Of a stretch of 6,519 nt of DNA, positions 1 to 6,279 are shown piece by piece. How positions within the stretch are numbered: the stretch's first letter is position 1; each line of letters opens with the position of its first letter. The notes under the pieces are model-generated. The model ran no database searches. It was given only the letters and a program-made list of their open reading frames with translations, and was not told where the DNA came from. A program made the translations under genes and the position numbers. Origin of the DNA: Candidatus Aenigmatarchaeota archaeon (GTDB taxonomy: Archaea; Aenigmatarchaeota; Aenigmatarchaeia; QMZS01); NCBI GenBank assembly GCA_003663295.1, contig QMZS01000052.1:1-6519 (forward strand). Reading direction: 5' to 3'.

Positions 1-19
1 AATTAAAATTTTACATATT

Positions 20-1012
20 ATGGATGGATTTTTTGATTATAATGAAAAAAAAGTTCTTGTAACTGGAGGGGCTGGGGCAATAGGCACAAATCTTTCAAAG
101 AGATTGGCGGAACTCGGAGCAAAGGTAATAATTCTAGATAATCTTTCTTCTGCTTATAAATGGAATATCCCAGTTCACAAAAATATAAAATTTGTAGAAG
201 GTGATATTCTTAATGATGAAGATTTAAAAAGAGTTTTCAAGGAAAAGCCGGATTATATTTTTCATCTGGCAGCTCACTTTGCAAACCAGAATTCTGTTGA
301 CAGCCCTGAAACAGATTTAATGATAAATGGGATTGGAATCCTGAAAGTATTGCAGTACGCTAATCTAGTAAAAGTAAAAAGATTTGTTTATTCTTCTTCA
401 GGTTGTGGGGTATATGGTCTTGATTCAAAAATGCCTTTTGAAGAACATGATATTTCAATAAAATTACACACACCTTATCAGGTAACAAAACTGCTTGGCG
501 AATTATACACAAATTATTTTTATAATTTATATAATCTTCCTATTGTAAATGCAAGATTCTTTAATGTTTTTGGTCCTGGAGAAGTTCCGGGAAAATACAG
601 AAATGTAATTCCAAATTTCTTTTACTGGGCTATGAATGGAAAACCACTTCCAATAACAGGAACCGGGGAAGAGACAAGAGACTGGACTTATGTAGAAGAT
701 ATTATAAATGGGTTGCTTGCAATGGGTCTCGAAGAAAAAGCAATAGGAGAATCAATAAATCTTGGTTCTGGGAGAGAACATAAAGTAATTGATATGGCGA
801 CCGAAATAAATAGATTAACTGGAAATAATGCGGGGGTGAAACAGGTTGGTGAAAGAGATTGGGATGTTAAGAAAAGACTTTGTTCTTCAATTGAGAAAGC
901 GAGAAGAATTTTAGGTTATGAACCAAAGACAACTTTTGAAGAAGGTTTAAAAAAAATTCATAATTGGTTTGTGGAAAATAAACAAAATATAAATAAGAAC
1001 GCTGAGTTCTAA
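20..1012 (+). CDS. Extended-SDR nucleotide-sugar epimerase/dehydratase
   Basis: This is a 330-residue NAD-dependent epimerase/dehydratase of the extended short-chain dehydrogenase family, expected to act in the cytoplasm on a nucleotide-linked sugar (UDP-, GDP- or dTDP-sugar). Visible motifs: the dinucleotide-binding TGGAGAIG at residues 15-22, Asp40 after the second beta strand (typical of NAD binding), GDI at 61-63, HLAA at 82-85, the SSS stretch at 125-127 that supplies the catalytic Ser/Thr, and the YxxxK pair Tyr153/Lys157. RDWTYVEDI at 220-228 and NLGSG at 247-251 are the usual C-terminal substrate-domain signatures. Length is normal for GalE/RmlB-like proteins. The frame is open to the left edge, so an earlier start cannot be excluded; ATG 20 leaves about ten residues before the first strand. 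No clear Shine-Dalgarno sequence is visible. The gene ends one base before the GT4 gene, implying co-transcription. The exact substrate is not readable from sequence. Confidence 0.93.
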   Translation: MDGFFDYNEKKVLVTGGAGAIGTNLSKRLAELGAKVIILDNLSSAYKWNIPVHKNIKFVEGDILNDEDLKRVFKEKPDYIFHLAAHFANQNSVDSPETDLMINGIGILKVLQYANLVKVKRFVYSSSGCGVYGLDSKMPFEEHDISIKLHTPYQVTKLLGELYTNYFYNLYNLPIVNARFFNVFGPGEVPGKYRNVIPNFFYWAMNGKPLPITGTGEETRDWTYVEDIINGLLAMGLEEKAIGESINLGSGREHKVIDMATEINRLTGNNAGVKQVGERDWDVKKRLCSSIEKARRILGYEPKTTFEEGLKKIHNWFVENKQNINKNAEF

Positions 1013-1013
1013 G

Positions 1014-2186
1014 ATGAAGATTCTTGTTGTTCAGGAGTCAGACTGGGTTGAGAAGGGACCCCACCAATCACATCATCTTTTTGAAAGATTATCTGCTAAA
1101 GGACATGAGATAAGAGTAATAGATTTTGAAATTTCCTGGAGAACACATGAAAAAGAATTATTTTCAAAAAGAAAGGTTTTTAAAAGTCAGCATAAAGCAA
1201 TCAAGGATGGAAATATTACTGTGATAAGACCTTCTATTGTAAAACTACCTTTATTAGAATATATTTCATTAATCTATTCACACAGGAAAGAAATCAAAAA
1301 ACAAATAAAGGAATTTCACCCAGACGTGATTGTTGGTTTTGGGATTCTGAATGCTAATATTGCGATTAAATTAGCTAAGAAAAATAAAATACCTTTTGTG
1401 TATTATATAATTGATTCCCTAAACACTTTAGTCCCTCAGAAATTCCTAAGGAAACTTGCAAAAATTATTGAATGCAGAAATATGGTTGATTCTGACAAGG
1501 TTCTTTCTATAAATGAAGGTTTGAGAGAATATACTGTGAGAATGGGAGCAGACCCGAAGAAGACCGATGTGATAAGGGCGGGAATTGATTTTAAGAGATA
1601 TAATTCAAAAATTAAAGGAGATAAAATAAGAGAGGAATATGGAATCAAAGATGATGATTTGGTATTGTTTTTTATGGGTTGGCTTTATGATTTTTCCGGA
1701 TTGAAAGAAGTTGCGTCCAGTCTATTCAGACACAAAAAAATAAAAATGTTGATTGTTGGAGAAGGAGATGCTTATGAAGATTTGAAAAAGATAAGCGAAG
1801 AATCCGGAAATCAGATAATCCTTACAGGAAAACAACCTTTTGAGAAAATTCCTGAATTTATTTCTGCTTCGGATGTTTGTTTGCTTCCAGCTTATAACAA
1901 TGAAATTATGCGGGATATTGTTCCAATAAAGATGTATGAATATCTGGCAATGGAAAAACCGGTTATTTCAACCAAACTTCCGGGAATTATACTTGAATTT
2001 GGAAATGATAATGGAGTGGTATATGTTGATAAACCCGAAGATGTTGTTGATAAGGTTATAGAATTAAATAAGAAAAATCTGATTAAAGTTGAAGGAAAGA
2101 AAGCGAGGAAATTTGTTGAGAAAAATAATTGGGATAAGATTACTAAGGAATTTGAAGAATATTTAGATAAAATCCTGAATAAATAA
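1014..2186 (+). CDS. Glycosyltransferase family 4 (GT-B fold)
   Basis: This 390-residue protein looks like a retaining GT4 glycosyltransferase, which moves a sugar from a nucleotide donor to a glycan or lipid-linked acceptor at the cytoplasmic face of the membrane. The N-terminal acceptor domain begins with MKILVVQE and has HQSHHLFERLSAKGHEIRVI at 17-36. The linker reads VIRAGIDFKRY at 187-197. The donor domain shows MGWLYDFSG at 221-229, MLIVGEGD at 245-252, ILTGKQPFEKIPEFISASDV around 269-288, and the nucleotide-sugar segment PIKMYEYLAMEKPVIST at 304-320, where Glu309 is the likely conserved acid. It lies one base after the SDR gene, probably in one operon. The TAA stop (2184-2186) falls inside the left terminal repeat of an insertion-sequence remnant, so the present C-terminus (LDKILNK) may have been set by that insertion. 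The family call is firm; donor and acceptor are unknown. Confidence 0.92.
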   Translation: MKILVVQESDWVEKGPHQSHHLFERLSAKGHEIRVIDFEISWRTHEKELFSKRKVFKSQHKAIKDGNITVIRPSIVKLPLLEYISLIYSHRKEIKKQIKEFHPDVIVGFGILNANIAIKLAKKNKIPFVYYIIDSLNTLVPQKFLRKLAKIIECRNMVDSDKVLSINEGLREYTVRMGADPKKTDVIRAGIDFKRYNSKIKGDKIREEYGIKDDDLVLFFMGWLYDFSGLKEVASSLFRHKKIKMLIVGEGDAYEDLKKISEESGNQIILTGKQPFEKIPEFISASDVCLLPAYNNEIMRDIVPIKMYEYLAMEKPVISTKLPGIILEFGNDNGVVYVDKPEDVVDKVIELNKKNLIKVEGKKARKFVEKNNWDKITKEFEEYLDKILNK

Positions 2187-2197
2187 CTTAACTTTTA
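2183..2197 (+). repeat. Left terminal inverted repeat of the IS remnant
   Basis: ATAACTTAACTTTTA pairs with the inverse of 2937-2951 with one mismatch (C against T at position 10). It overlaps the TAA stop of the upstream glycosyltransferase gene, and it flanks the transposase pseudogene on its 5' side. Confidence 0.72.
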
Positions 2198-2198
2198 C

Positions 2199-2213
2199 GG
2201 GTATAAATACTAT
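2199..2213 (+). promoter_or_regulatory. TATA-like subterminal motif at left IS end
   Basis: GGGTATAAATACTAT contains TATAAATA (2202-2209), a good archaeal TATA box. Initiation would be expected about 25 bases downstream, near 2230, which lies beyond the first plausible transposase ATG at 2216. Either the transposase started later or this is not its promoter. A near-identical copy, GGGTTTAAATACTAT, sits at 2923-2937, and the core GTATAAATAC is nearly palindromic, so a transposase-binding site is an alternative reading. Confidence 0.4.
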
Positions 2214-2215
2214 TC

Positions 2216-2930
2216 ATGTTGCTAATAATAGAGTTTCTAGGAGTAGTAAAACAATTTGGGGATTCTTTTAAGGATGTTTTTTTCCACCAACTGTAAGGAT
2301 TCAAGCAATATATCACAGGTTTGATTACAACCGAAAACAAAACAGTTGCAGGAATGTCTTCAAACTTGTTAATAATTCAGACTAGAATTTGATGGATTGT
2401 TTCTTCATAGAATATAACTGAGACACAAAAGAACTATATGACAAAAGACTAAAATTATTCCAATCCAACCTCGACACACAATGGAACAAAAATGGAGTGG
2501 TCTCAATGGATAATACTCTTTTACATAAAACCCGGAAGAAAATATCTAGTGTGGTAAAATTCTTTGACCACACAGAAAGATATTGCGTGCACGCCCAGAA
2601 TATTGTAACAAACAATTATGTTAATAAATATAAAGAATATCTAGTAAATCTAAAACAATATTTCAAATATAATTAGGGGTTGTCAACTGAGGTCGGTTGA
2701 AGGAACTAAGAGGCACTGGTCTCTTGTGAACTCGGCTTATTCTCTTCTGAAAATGAATATCTGCAAGAGCAAAGTAATAGAATGTTGGAATCTGATAGAA
2801 GTATCGGGACGCAATGCAGAGAACCGAATAAGGATATTCTTGAATCCCTTGTGTTGTGGGTGTATCGGAATGCGTCAAAGAATGTGGATGTAAATTAGAT
2901 ATTGTGGATGTTATTGAGGTGAGGGTTTAA
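2216..2930 (+). pseudogene. DDE transposase pseudogene (IS4/IS701-like)
   Basis: This is a broken transposase readable only by joining frames. From ATG 2216 the first frame gives MLLIIEFL, then FKDVFFHQ, a TAA stop at 2294, and FKQYITGLITTENKTVAGM. Near 2372 one base appears lost. The next frame (2374-2676) gives NLMDCFFIEYN, then LYDKRLKLFQSNLDTQWN, VVSMDNTLLHKT and FFDHTERYCVHAQNIVTNNY, with stops at 2383 (TAG) and 2419 (TGA, probably an old Trp). The Asp of MDNT (codon 2509-2511) is the likely first catalytic Asp of the DDE triad. Near 2675 the reading jumps to QLRSVEGTKRHWSLVNSAYS from 2684, a motif found near the C-terminus of such transposases, so the middle part with the other catalytic residues is deleted. 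After a frame change near 2795 come DILESLVLWVYRNASKNVDV, a TAG at 2896, and DVIEVRV ending at 2930. It cannot make an active enzyme. Confidence 0.75.
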
Positions 2931-2937
2931 ATACTAT
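2923..2937 (+). promoter_or_regulatory. Outward-facing TATA box at the right IS end
   Basis: GGGTTTAAATACTAT contains TTTAAATA (2926-2933), a strong archaeal TATA box pointing out of the element toward the second SDR-GT4 pair. The expected start of transcription is near 2955, at or just after the ATG of the small frame at 2953, which would leave a leader of about 65 bases for the SDR gene at 3021. It lies within and next to the right terminal repeat, so the promoter would belong to the element. Confidence 0.5.
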
Positions 2938-2951
2938 AAAAATTAAGTTAT
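2937..2951 (-). repeat. Right terminal inverted repeat of the IS remnant
   Basis: Read on the minus strand this is ATAACTTAATTTTTA, matching the left end (2183-2197) at 14 of 15 positions. It lies just after the last transposase-like residues and directly before the small reading frame at 2953. Confidence 0.72.
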
Positions 2952-2952
2952 A

Positions 2953-3024
2953 ATGAAGAAAAAAACAAGAAATTTTATTGAGAGTTTGGAAGAAGTTATA
3001 AAATTTAGAGGTGATAAATTATGA
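2953..3024 (+). CDS. 23-residue ORF, possible cut-off tail of the GT4 gene
   Basis: This small frame starts MKKKTRNFIESLEEV and ends FRGDKL. Its TGA stop overlaps the ATG of the downstream SDR gene (ATGA), the geometry of translationally coupled operon genes, and it contains the ribosome binding site of that gene. It begins two bases after the right terminal repeat of the IS remnant. If 2183-2951 is removed, the last codons of the glycosyltransferase at 1014-2186 run in frame into this ORF, adding 24 codons including the stop. It may therefore be the displaced C-terminal tail of that enzyme. It could instead be a leader peptide, or chance. It has no recognisable domain, and whether it is translated today is unknown. 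Confidence 0.4.
   Translation: MKKKTRNFIESLEEVIKFRGDKL
3008..3015 (+). promoter_or_regulatory. Strong Shine-Dalgarno for the second SDR gene
   Basis: GAGGTGAT lies five bases before ATG 3021 and matches the archaeal anti-Shine-Dalgarno well. It supports ATG 3021 as the true start. Confidence 0.75.
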
Positions 3025-4007
3025 AGGTGATTGTAACAGGAGGTTCGGGATTTATAGGAACCAATCTTATGTCATTTTTTATAGAGCGGGGTGTGGAGGT
3101 TTGTAATTTAGATATTGCTCCGCCACGAAATAAAGAACATAATCAATATTGGGAACAAGTAGATATAAGGGAATTAGAAGTCCTACAGGAGAAAATTAAT
3201 AAATTTTCCCCAACACATATTTTTCATCTTGCTGCGCGCACTGGACTCGAGAATAAAAATATAAATATATATGCTGCTAATATTCAAGGGGTTGAAAATT
3301 TAATTCTTGCGTGTAAAGGATTGCCAAATTTACAAAGAATTATATTTACTTCAAGTATGCTTGTCTGTAAACCAGGTTATTTACCTAAGGGGGACGAAGA
3401 TTATAAACCCAATAACCTATATGGAGAAAGTAAAGTTCAGGGGGAGAAAATCGTAAGACAAAAAACAAAAGGAGCTTCTTATTCTTGGGTGATTGTGCGT
3501 CCTATTGGGATTTGGGGTCCCTGGTTTGATACACCCTATAAAGAATTTTTTTTAGCTATCTTGAAAGGATTTTATGTTCATATAGGAAAACAAGGGGCCA
3601 CTTTGAATCTAGGTTTTGTTGGAAATACTGTTAATCAGTTATATAGGCTGGCAACAGCACCTTCTAAAAAAGTTAATGGTAAAGTATTTTATTTAGGTGA
3701 TACCCCACCATTAAATTTACGGAACTGGGCAAATCTCATTTCACAAACCGTCAGAACACGAAAGATATGGACCTTACCTGTTTGGGTATTAAAGATAGCG
3801 GGTAGAGTAGGAGATTTAACTAAAAAATTAGGTTGGAAAAATCCATTACTTACAAGTTTTCGATTAAGAAATATGTTGACTGATTTTATTTACACGATAG
3901 ATCCAATTGTGGCTGAAAAACCAAAATATACTTTAAAAGAAGGAGTGCAGATAACAGTCGATTGGTTGCGCGAACCTGGAATGGAAAAATTAAAAATAAT
4001 ACATTAA
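3021..4007 (+). CDS. NAD-dependent epimerase/dehydratase (extended SDR)
   Basis: This is a 328-residue extended SDR protein, probably a cytoplasmic nucleotide-sugar epimerase, dehydratase or reductase. Motifs: TGGSGFIG at residues 6-13, Asp31 at the end of the second strand for NAD binding, VDIRE at 47-51, HLAART at 69-74, TSS at 110-112 with the likely catalytic Ser, and YGESK at 134-138 giving Tyr134/Lys138. VRPIGIWGPW at 159-168 is the usual post-active-site signature. The C-terminal part (TLPVWVLKIAGRVGDL, 251-266) resembles the 3-beta-HSD/NAD-epimerase subgroup more than GalE. It lacks the RDWxYVEDI motif of the upstream SDR (20-1012), so the two are not recent duplicates. The start is fixed by a good Shine-Dalgarno sequence. 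It lies seven bases before the next GT4 gene, suggesting co-transcription. The substrate is undetermined. Confidence 0.9.
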   Translation: MKVIVTGGSGFIGTNLMSFFIERGVEVCNLDIAPPRNKEHNQYWEQVDIRELEVLQEKINKFSPTHIFHLAARTGLENKNINIYAANIQGVENLILACKGLPNLQRIIFTSSMLVCKPGYLPKGDEDYKPNNLYGESKVQGEKIVRQKTKGASYSWVIVRPIGIWGPWFDTPYKEFFLAILKGFYVHIGKQGATLNLGFVGNTVNQLYRLATAPSKKVNGKVFYLGDTPPLNLRNWANLISQTVRTRKIWTLPVWVLKIAGRVGDLTKKLGWKNPLLTSFRLRNMLTDFIYTIDPIVAEKPKYTLKEGVQITVDWLREPGMEKLKIIH

Positions 4008-4014
4008 TTTTAAT

Positions 4015-5160
4015 ATGAAAATTTTACAAGTATTACCGTTTTTCACGCCAGCGCGCGGAGGTTCAGTTATAGCTCCGTATAATTTATCAAGAGAATTAGC
4101 TAAAAGAGGTCATAAGATTACTATAATCACAACAGATTTTGAATATAATAAAGAATATACCCAAACTTTAGAAGACCTAAAAATAAAAGTCTTTTTTTTT
4201 CATTGTATAGCCAACCTTAAATTATTTTTGATTACTCCAAGTATGAAAAAATGGTTGAAAAAAGAAATTAGGAATTTTGATGTTGTTCATATGCATAATT
4301 ATCGTACTTTTCAAAACATAATTGTCTATCATTATATAAGGAAATATGAGATTCCTTATATTGTTCAAGCGCATGGATCTGTGTTACCTTTCTTTCAAAA
4401 ACAGATACTAAAGAAACTTTTTGATTTATTTTTTGGATATAAAATATTAAAAAATGCATCCAAAATAATCGCGTTGACAAAAAATGAGGTAGAACAATAC
4501 AAAAAAATAGGTGTGGATGAAGATAAAATTGAAATTATACCAAATGGCATTAATATCTCAGAATATAATAATTTGCCAAAAAGAGGGGAATTTAGGAAAA
4601 AATATAAAATAAAAAAGAATGAAAAAATAATTTTGTATTTAGGGAGAATACATAAGATTAAAGGTATAGATTTGCTTGTGAATGCATTTGCAGATATATC
4701 AAAACTGTTAAAAAATGTTAAACTTGTAATCGCAGGACCGGATGGAGGATTTTTATTAACTTTAAAAAAGCAAATAGAGGATTTGAATCTTACTGATAAA
4801 ATTTTGTTTACAGGTCCGCTTTATGAAAAAAGTAAATTAGAAGCTTATGTTGATGCGGATGTCTATGTGTTGCCTTCAGTTTATGAAGTATTTGGAATTA
4901 CTCTACTTGAGGCCTGTGCTTGTGGCACACCGATAATCACAACGAATAATGGTAGAGAATTTGATTGGATTGAAGATAAAGTTGGATATATTATTGAATA
5001 TGATATAGGTAAATTACGGGATGTGATAATTAGGGTTTTGAGTGATGAAGGATTAAGGAGGAGATTTGGAGAAAGAGGTAAGAAGTTAGTAAGGGATATG
5101 TTTGGATGGGATAATGTGGCGAAGGAGATGGAAGAGGTTTATGAGGAAAGTATAATATAA
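4015..5160 (+). CDS. Glycosyltransferase family 4 (GT-B fold)
   Basis: A 381-residue GT4 glycosyltransferase with nearly all family hallmarks; it should transfer a sugar from a nucleotide donor during glycan assembly at the inner face of the membrane. The N-terminal domain has the glycine loop PARGGSVIAPYNLSRELAKR at 12-31, a histidine-rich strand VVHMHNYR at 90-97, and QAHGS at 118-122. The linker reads IIPNGINISEY at 174-184. The donor domain has YLGRIHKIKGIDLLV at 208-222, where Arg211 and Lys216 are the likely diphosphate contacts, then VIAGPDGG at 238-245, and the EX7E motif EVFGITLLE (Glu291 and Glu299) followed by ACACGTPII. The gene follows the SDR gene after seven bases with no Shine-Dalgarno sequence of its own, so coupled translation is likely. 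A run of nine T encodes the Phe residues near 60-62. Unlike the first GT4 gene its ends look intact. Sugar specificity is unknown. Confidence 0.94.
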   Translation: MKILQVLPFFTPARGGSVIAPYNLSRELAKRGHKITIITTDFEYNKEYTQTLEDLKIKVFFFHCIANLKLFLITPSMKKWLKKEIRNFDVVHMHNYRTFQNIIVYHYIRKYEIPYIVQAHGSVLPFFQKQILKKLFDLFFGYKILKNASKIIALTKNEVEQYKKIGVDEDKIEIIPNGINISEYNNLPKRGEFRKKYKIKKNEKIILYLGRIHKIKGIDLLVNAFADISKLLKNVKLVIAGPDGGFLLTLKKQIEDLNLTDKILFTGPLYEKSKLEAYVDADVYVLPSVYEVFGITLLEACACGTPIITTNNGREFDWIEDKVGYIIEYDIGKLRDVIIRVLSDEGLRRRFGERGKKLVRDMFGWDNVAKEMEEVYEESII

Positions 5161-5169
5161 AATAAGATA

Positions 5170-5194
5170 TTTATATATAGGTTTTTGGAGTGAT
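5170..5194 (+). promoter_or_regulatory. Possible TATA box and RBS of the broken methyltransferase
   Basis: TTTATATATA at 5170-5179 is TATA-like, and GGAGTGAT at 5187-5194 resembles an archaeal Shine-Dalgarno sequence lacking one G, three bases before ATG 5198. Their presence fixes the original start of the FkbM-type gene. The TATA-to-ATG distance is short for a transcript that includes the RBS, so the gene may instead have been read from the upstream operon. Confidence 0.4.
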
Positions 5195-5197
5195 CCA

Positions 5198-6030
5198 ATG
5201 AGAAAATTTAGAGTCCATATATTCAGATTAGTTTATAAATTTCTTTGTGGAAAAGGACTCGGTAACTTCTCTTTTGCGAGAATAGTTTATAAATTTTTAT
5301 ATTTTTATAGCTGGTGCCTAAATAGATAGTATCATTATATTTTTAGATAAAAAGCGGCTAAATTCAAATTGAGTTAGTGCTAGATAATAACCCCAATTCT
5401 ATGACGGCTGATATCCTACTGCAGAAAGGTTTCTCTCAGAGAGCTTTGAAACAAGATTGTTTTGTGAACTCGTTCATCCTAGAATGTTACAGTTGACATT
5501 GGGGCTAATCTAGGCTACTTTGTTTTGCTTGCTGCTCATTTGGTGGGTGAGAGAGGTAGAGTATATGCCTTTGAACCAGAACCATTAAATTACGATATAT
5601 TGCTTGAAAATATCAAGTAAATGGTTACAGAAATATAGTTTCTGCAAGAAAGGTAGTTAGTAATAGCATGTGTATGAGGTTATTCTCAAGTGAACACACA
5701 ACCAGTCATTCTATTAGATCATTGATTCAGTCCAAGGAGAGTATTGGAGTACCTTCGATAAGTTTGGATGATTTTTTTGGAGGGTGTAAACAAAAGTCTA
5801 TTGATATTATCAAGATGGATATTGAAGGTGGTGAGGTGTTGGCCCTTCAAAGGATGAATAGAATAATAAAAGCAATATGTGTTGCCTATGATGTTGCTTC
5901 TGTGATGGCATACATAAAGAAGTACAACAGACTATGTAAACTACTATGCCAACTACAATATTACTTTCTAATGACTGGAAAATCAGAACTACCTTGTATT
6001 CTGCTTAAGCTCTTTGTTAATCATGGTTGA
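5198..6030 (+). pseudogene. FkbM-family SAM methyltransferase, frameshifted
   Basis: FkbM-type enzymes are SAM-dependent O-methyltransferases often found in polysaccharide loci. Four segments in alternating frames rebuild one. (1) 5198-5329: MRKFRVHIFRLVYKFLCGK onward, ending at TAG 5327. (2) 5362-5493: IELVLDNNPNSMTADILL, then FSQRALKQDCFVNSFILE. (3) 5486-5620: VTVDIGANLGYF, which is SAM motif I, then GRVYAFEPEPLNYDILL with the motif II acidic residue, ending at TAA 5618. (4) 5617-6030: VNGYRNIVSARKVVSN, then SISLDDFFGG and IDIIKMDIEGGEV, the family's conserved late motif. Segments 3 and 4 join if one base was lost at 5616-5618 (AAGGTAAAT to AAGTAAAT). The reconstructed length, about 277 residues, is normal for the family. 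After about 5870 the translation stops resembling the family, so the C-terminus is also damaged. The 120-codon frame from ATG 5668 is the last segment, not a separate gene. Confidence 0.83.
5229..5296 (+). repeat. Two exact 14-base direct repeats
   Basis: TAGTTTATAAATTT occurs at 5229-5242 and 5283-5296. The copies are 54 bases (18 codons) apart and in the same frame, giving RLVYKFL and RIVYKFL in the N-terminus of the broken methyltransferase. This may be a small internal duplication or chance in AT-rich sequence coding for a basic, aromatic stretch. Confidence 0.5.
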
Positions 6031-6090
6031 GCTAGTTGGGTCGCGGCTAAGTATAGCATTTATTATGTTTGCCGGTGTTTTTATAAATTT

Positions 6091-6104
6091 TACCTTCCTT
6101 TTTT
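6091..6104 (+). terminator. Possible T-tract terminator
   Basis: TACCTTCCTTTTTT is a pyrimidine tract ending in six T, about 60 bases after the last stop of the methyltransferase remnant. Archaeal termination often uses such U-rich tracts without a hairpin. Similar runs occur by chance in DNA this rich in T. Confidence 0.25.
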
Positions 6105-6173
6105 CATGTTACTAAACCACTTTCGTAAATTGATGAATGAAATTACAATCGGATTAACAAGATTAATTTTATT

Positions 6174-6194
6174 TGTCTTTAAATTTTAAAGACA
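6174..6194. repeat. 21-base perfect palindrome
   Basis: TGTCTTTAAA at 6174-6183 and TTTAAAGACA at 6185-6194 are exact inverse copies around a single central T. The site lies 86 bases before ATG 6280. It could be a regulator-binding site, part of a terminator or a chance event; no second copy was noticed in the window. Confidence 0.55.
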
Positions 6195-6245
6195 CTCTAT
6201 ATTTCATTTTCTGAAAGGCTATTCTCTAATTAACATCTCATTAAC

Positions 6246-6258
6246 AAAGGATTTAAAG
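6246..6258 (+). promoter_or_regulatory. TATA box with BRE-like purines, leaderless promoter
   Basis: ATTTAAAG at 6251-6258 is preceded by AAAGG, which suits a TFB recognition element. Its centre is about 26 bases before ATG 6280, so transcription should begin at or next to the start codon. No Shine-Dalgarno sequence precedes that ATG, which agrees with a leaderless mRNA. Confidence 0.5.
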
Positions 6259-6279
6259 GAAATATATTTTCATATTATT

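Larger units (their letters stand above)
2183..2951 (+). mobile_element. Decayed, internally deleted insertion sequence
   Basis: A 769-base insertion-sequence remnant sits between two SDR-GT4 gene pairs. Its ends are ATAACTTAACTTTTA at 2183-2197 and the inverse of ATAACTTAATTTTTA at 2937-2951, matching at 14 of 15 positions. The space between is filled almost entirely by a broken DDE transposase reading left to right. The element is shorter than a complete one because the middle of the transposase is gone. No convincing target-site duplication is visible: the flanks (CTGAATAA and AATGAAGA) are low-complexity and do not clearly repeat. The transposase resembles IS4/IS701-like archaeal elements, judged from recalled family patterns; the exact IS family was not established. 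Confidence 0.75.
6031..6279. other. Noncoding gap between pseudogene and last gene
   Basis: No coding segment could be supported here on either strand. It holds a T-rich stretch (6087-6104, ending in six T) that could end transcription from the left, a 21-base palindrome at 6174-6194, and the TATA box of the next gene. The first part may contain scrambled remains of the methyltransferase C-terminus, but I could not align it. Confidence 0.5.

Noticed and set aside
1436..1648. Minus-strand open frame of 70 codons inside the first GT4 gene
   Set aside because: It is antisense to a well-supported GT4 coding region, with no recognisable motif or start signal.
2382..2878. Two minus-strand open frames of 77 and 71 codons across the IS remnant
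   Set aside because: The plus strand carries transposase motifs over the same stretch (MDNT, HAQNIV, GTKRHW), so these are antisense shadows of the pseudogene.
2171..2960. Target-site duplication flanking the IS remnant
   Set aside because: Two-base matches can be found by shifting the boundary, but the flanks are A/T-only and the matches are not distinguishable from chance.
4192..4200. Run of nine T in the second GT4 gene as a phase-variation switch
   Set aside because: The frame is intact and encodes Phe residues. Similar T and A runs are common in this AT-rich DNA, and there is no sign of alternative lengths.
4268..4480. Minus-strand open frame of 70 codons inside the second GT4 gene
   Set aside because: It is antisense to strong GT4 motifs, has no support of its own and an unremarkable composition.
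5668..6030. Independent 120-residue gene starting at ATG 5668
   Set aside because: The same frame is meaningful upstream of this ATG (VNGYRNIVSARKVVSN from 5617) and it carries only the second half of FkbM motifs, so it is a fragment of the broken methyltransferase.
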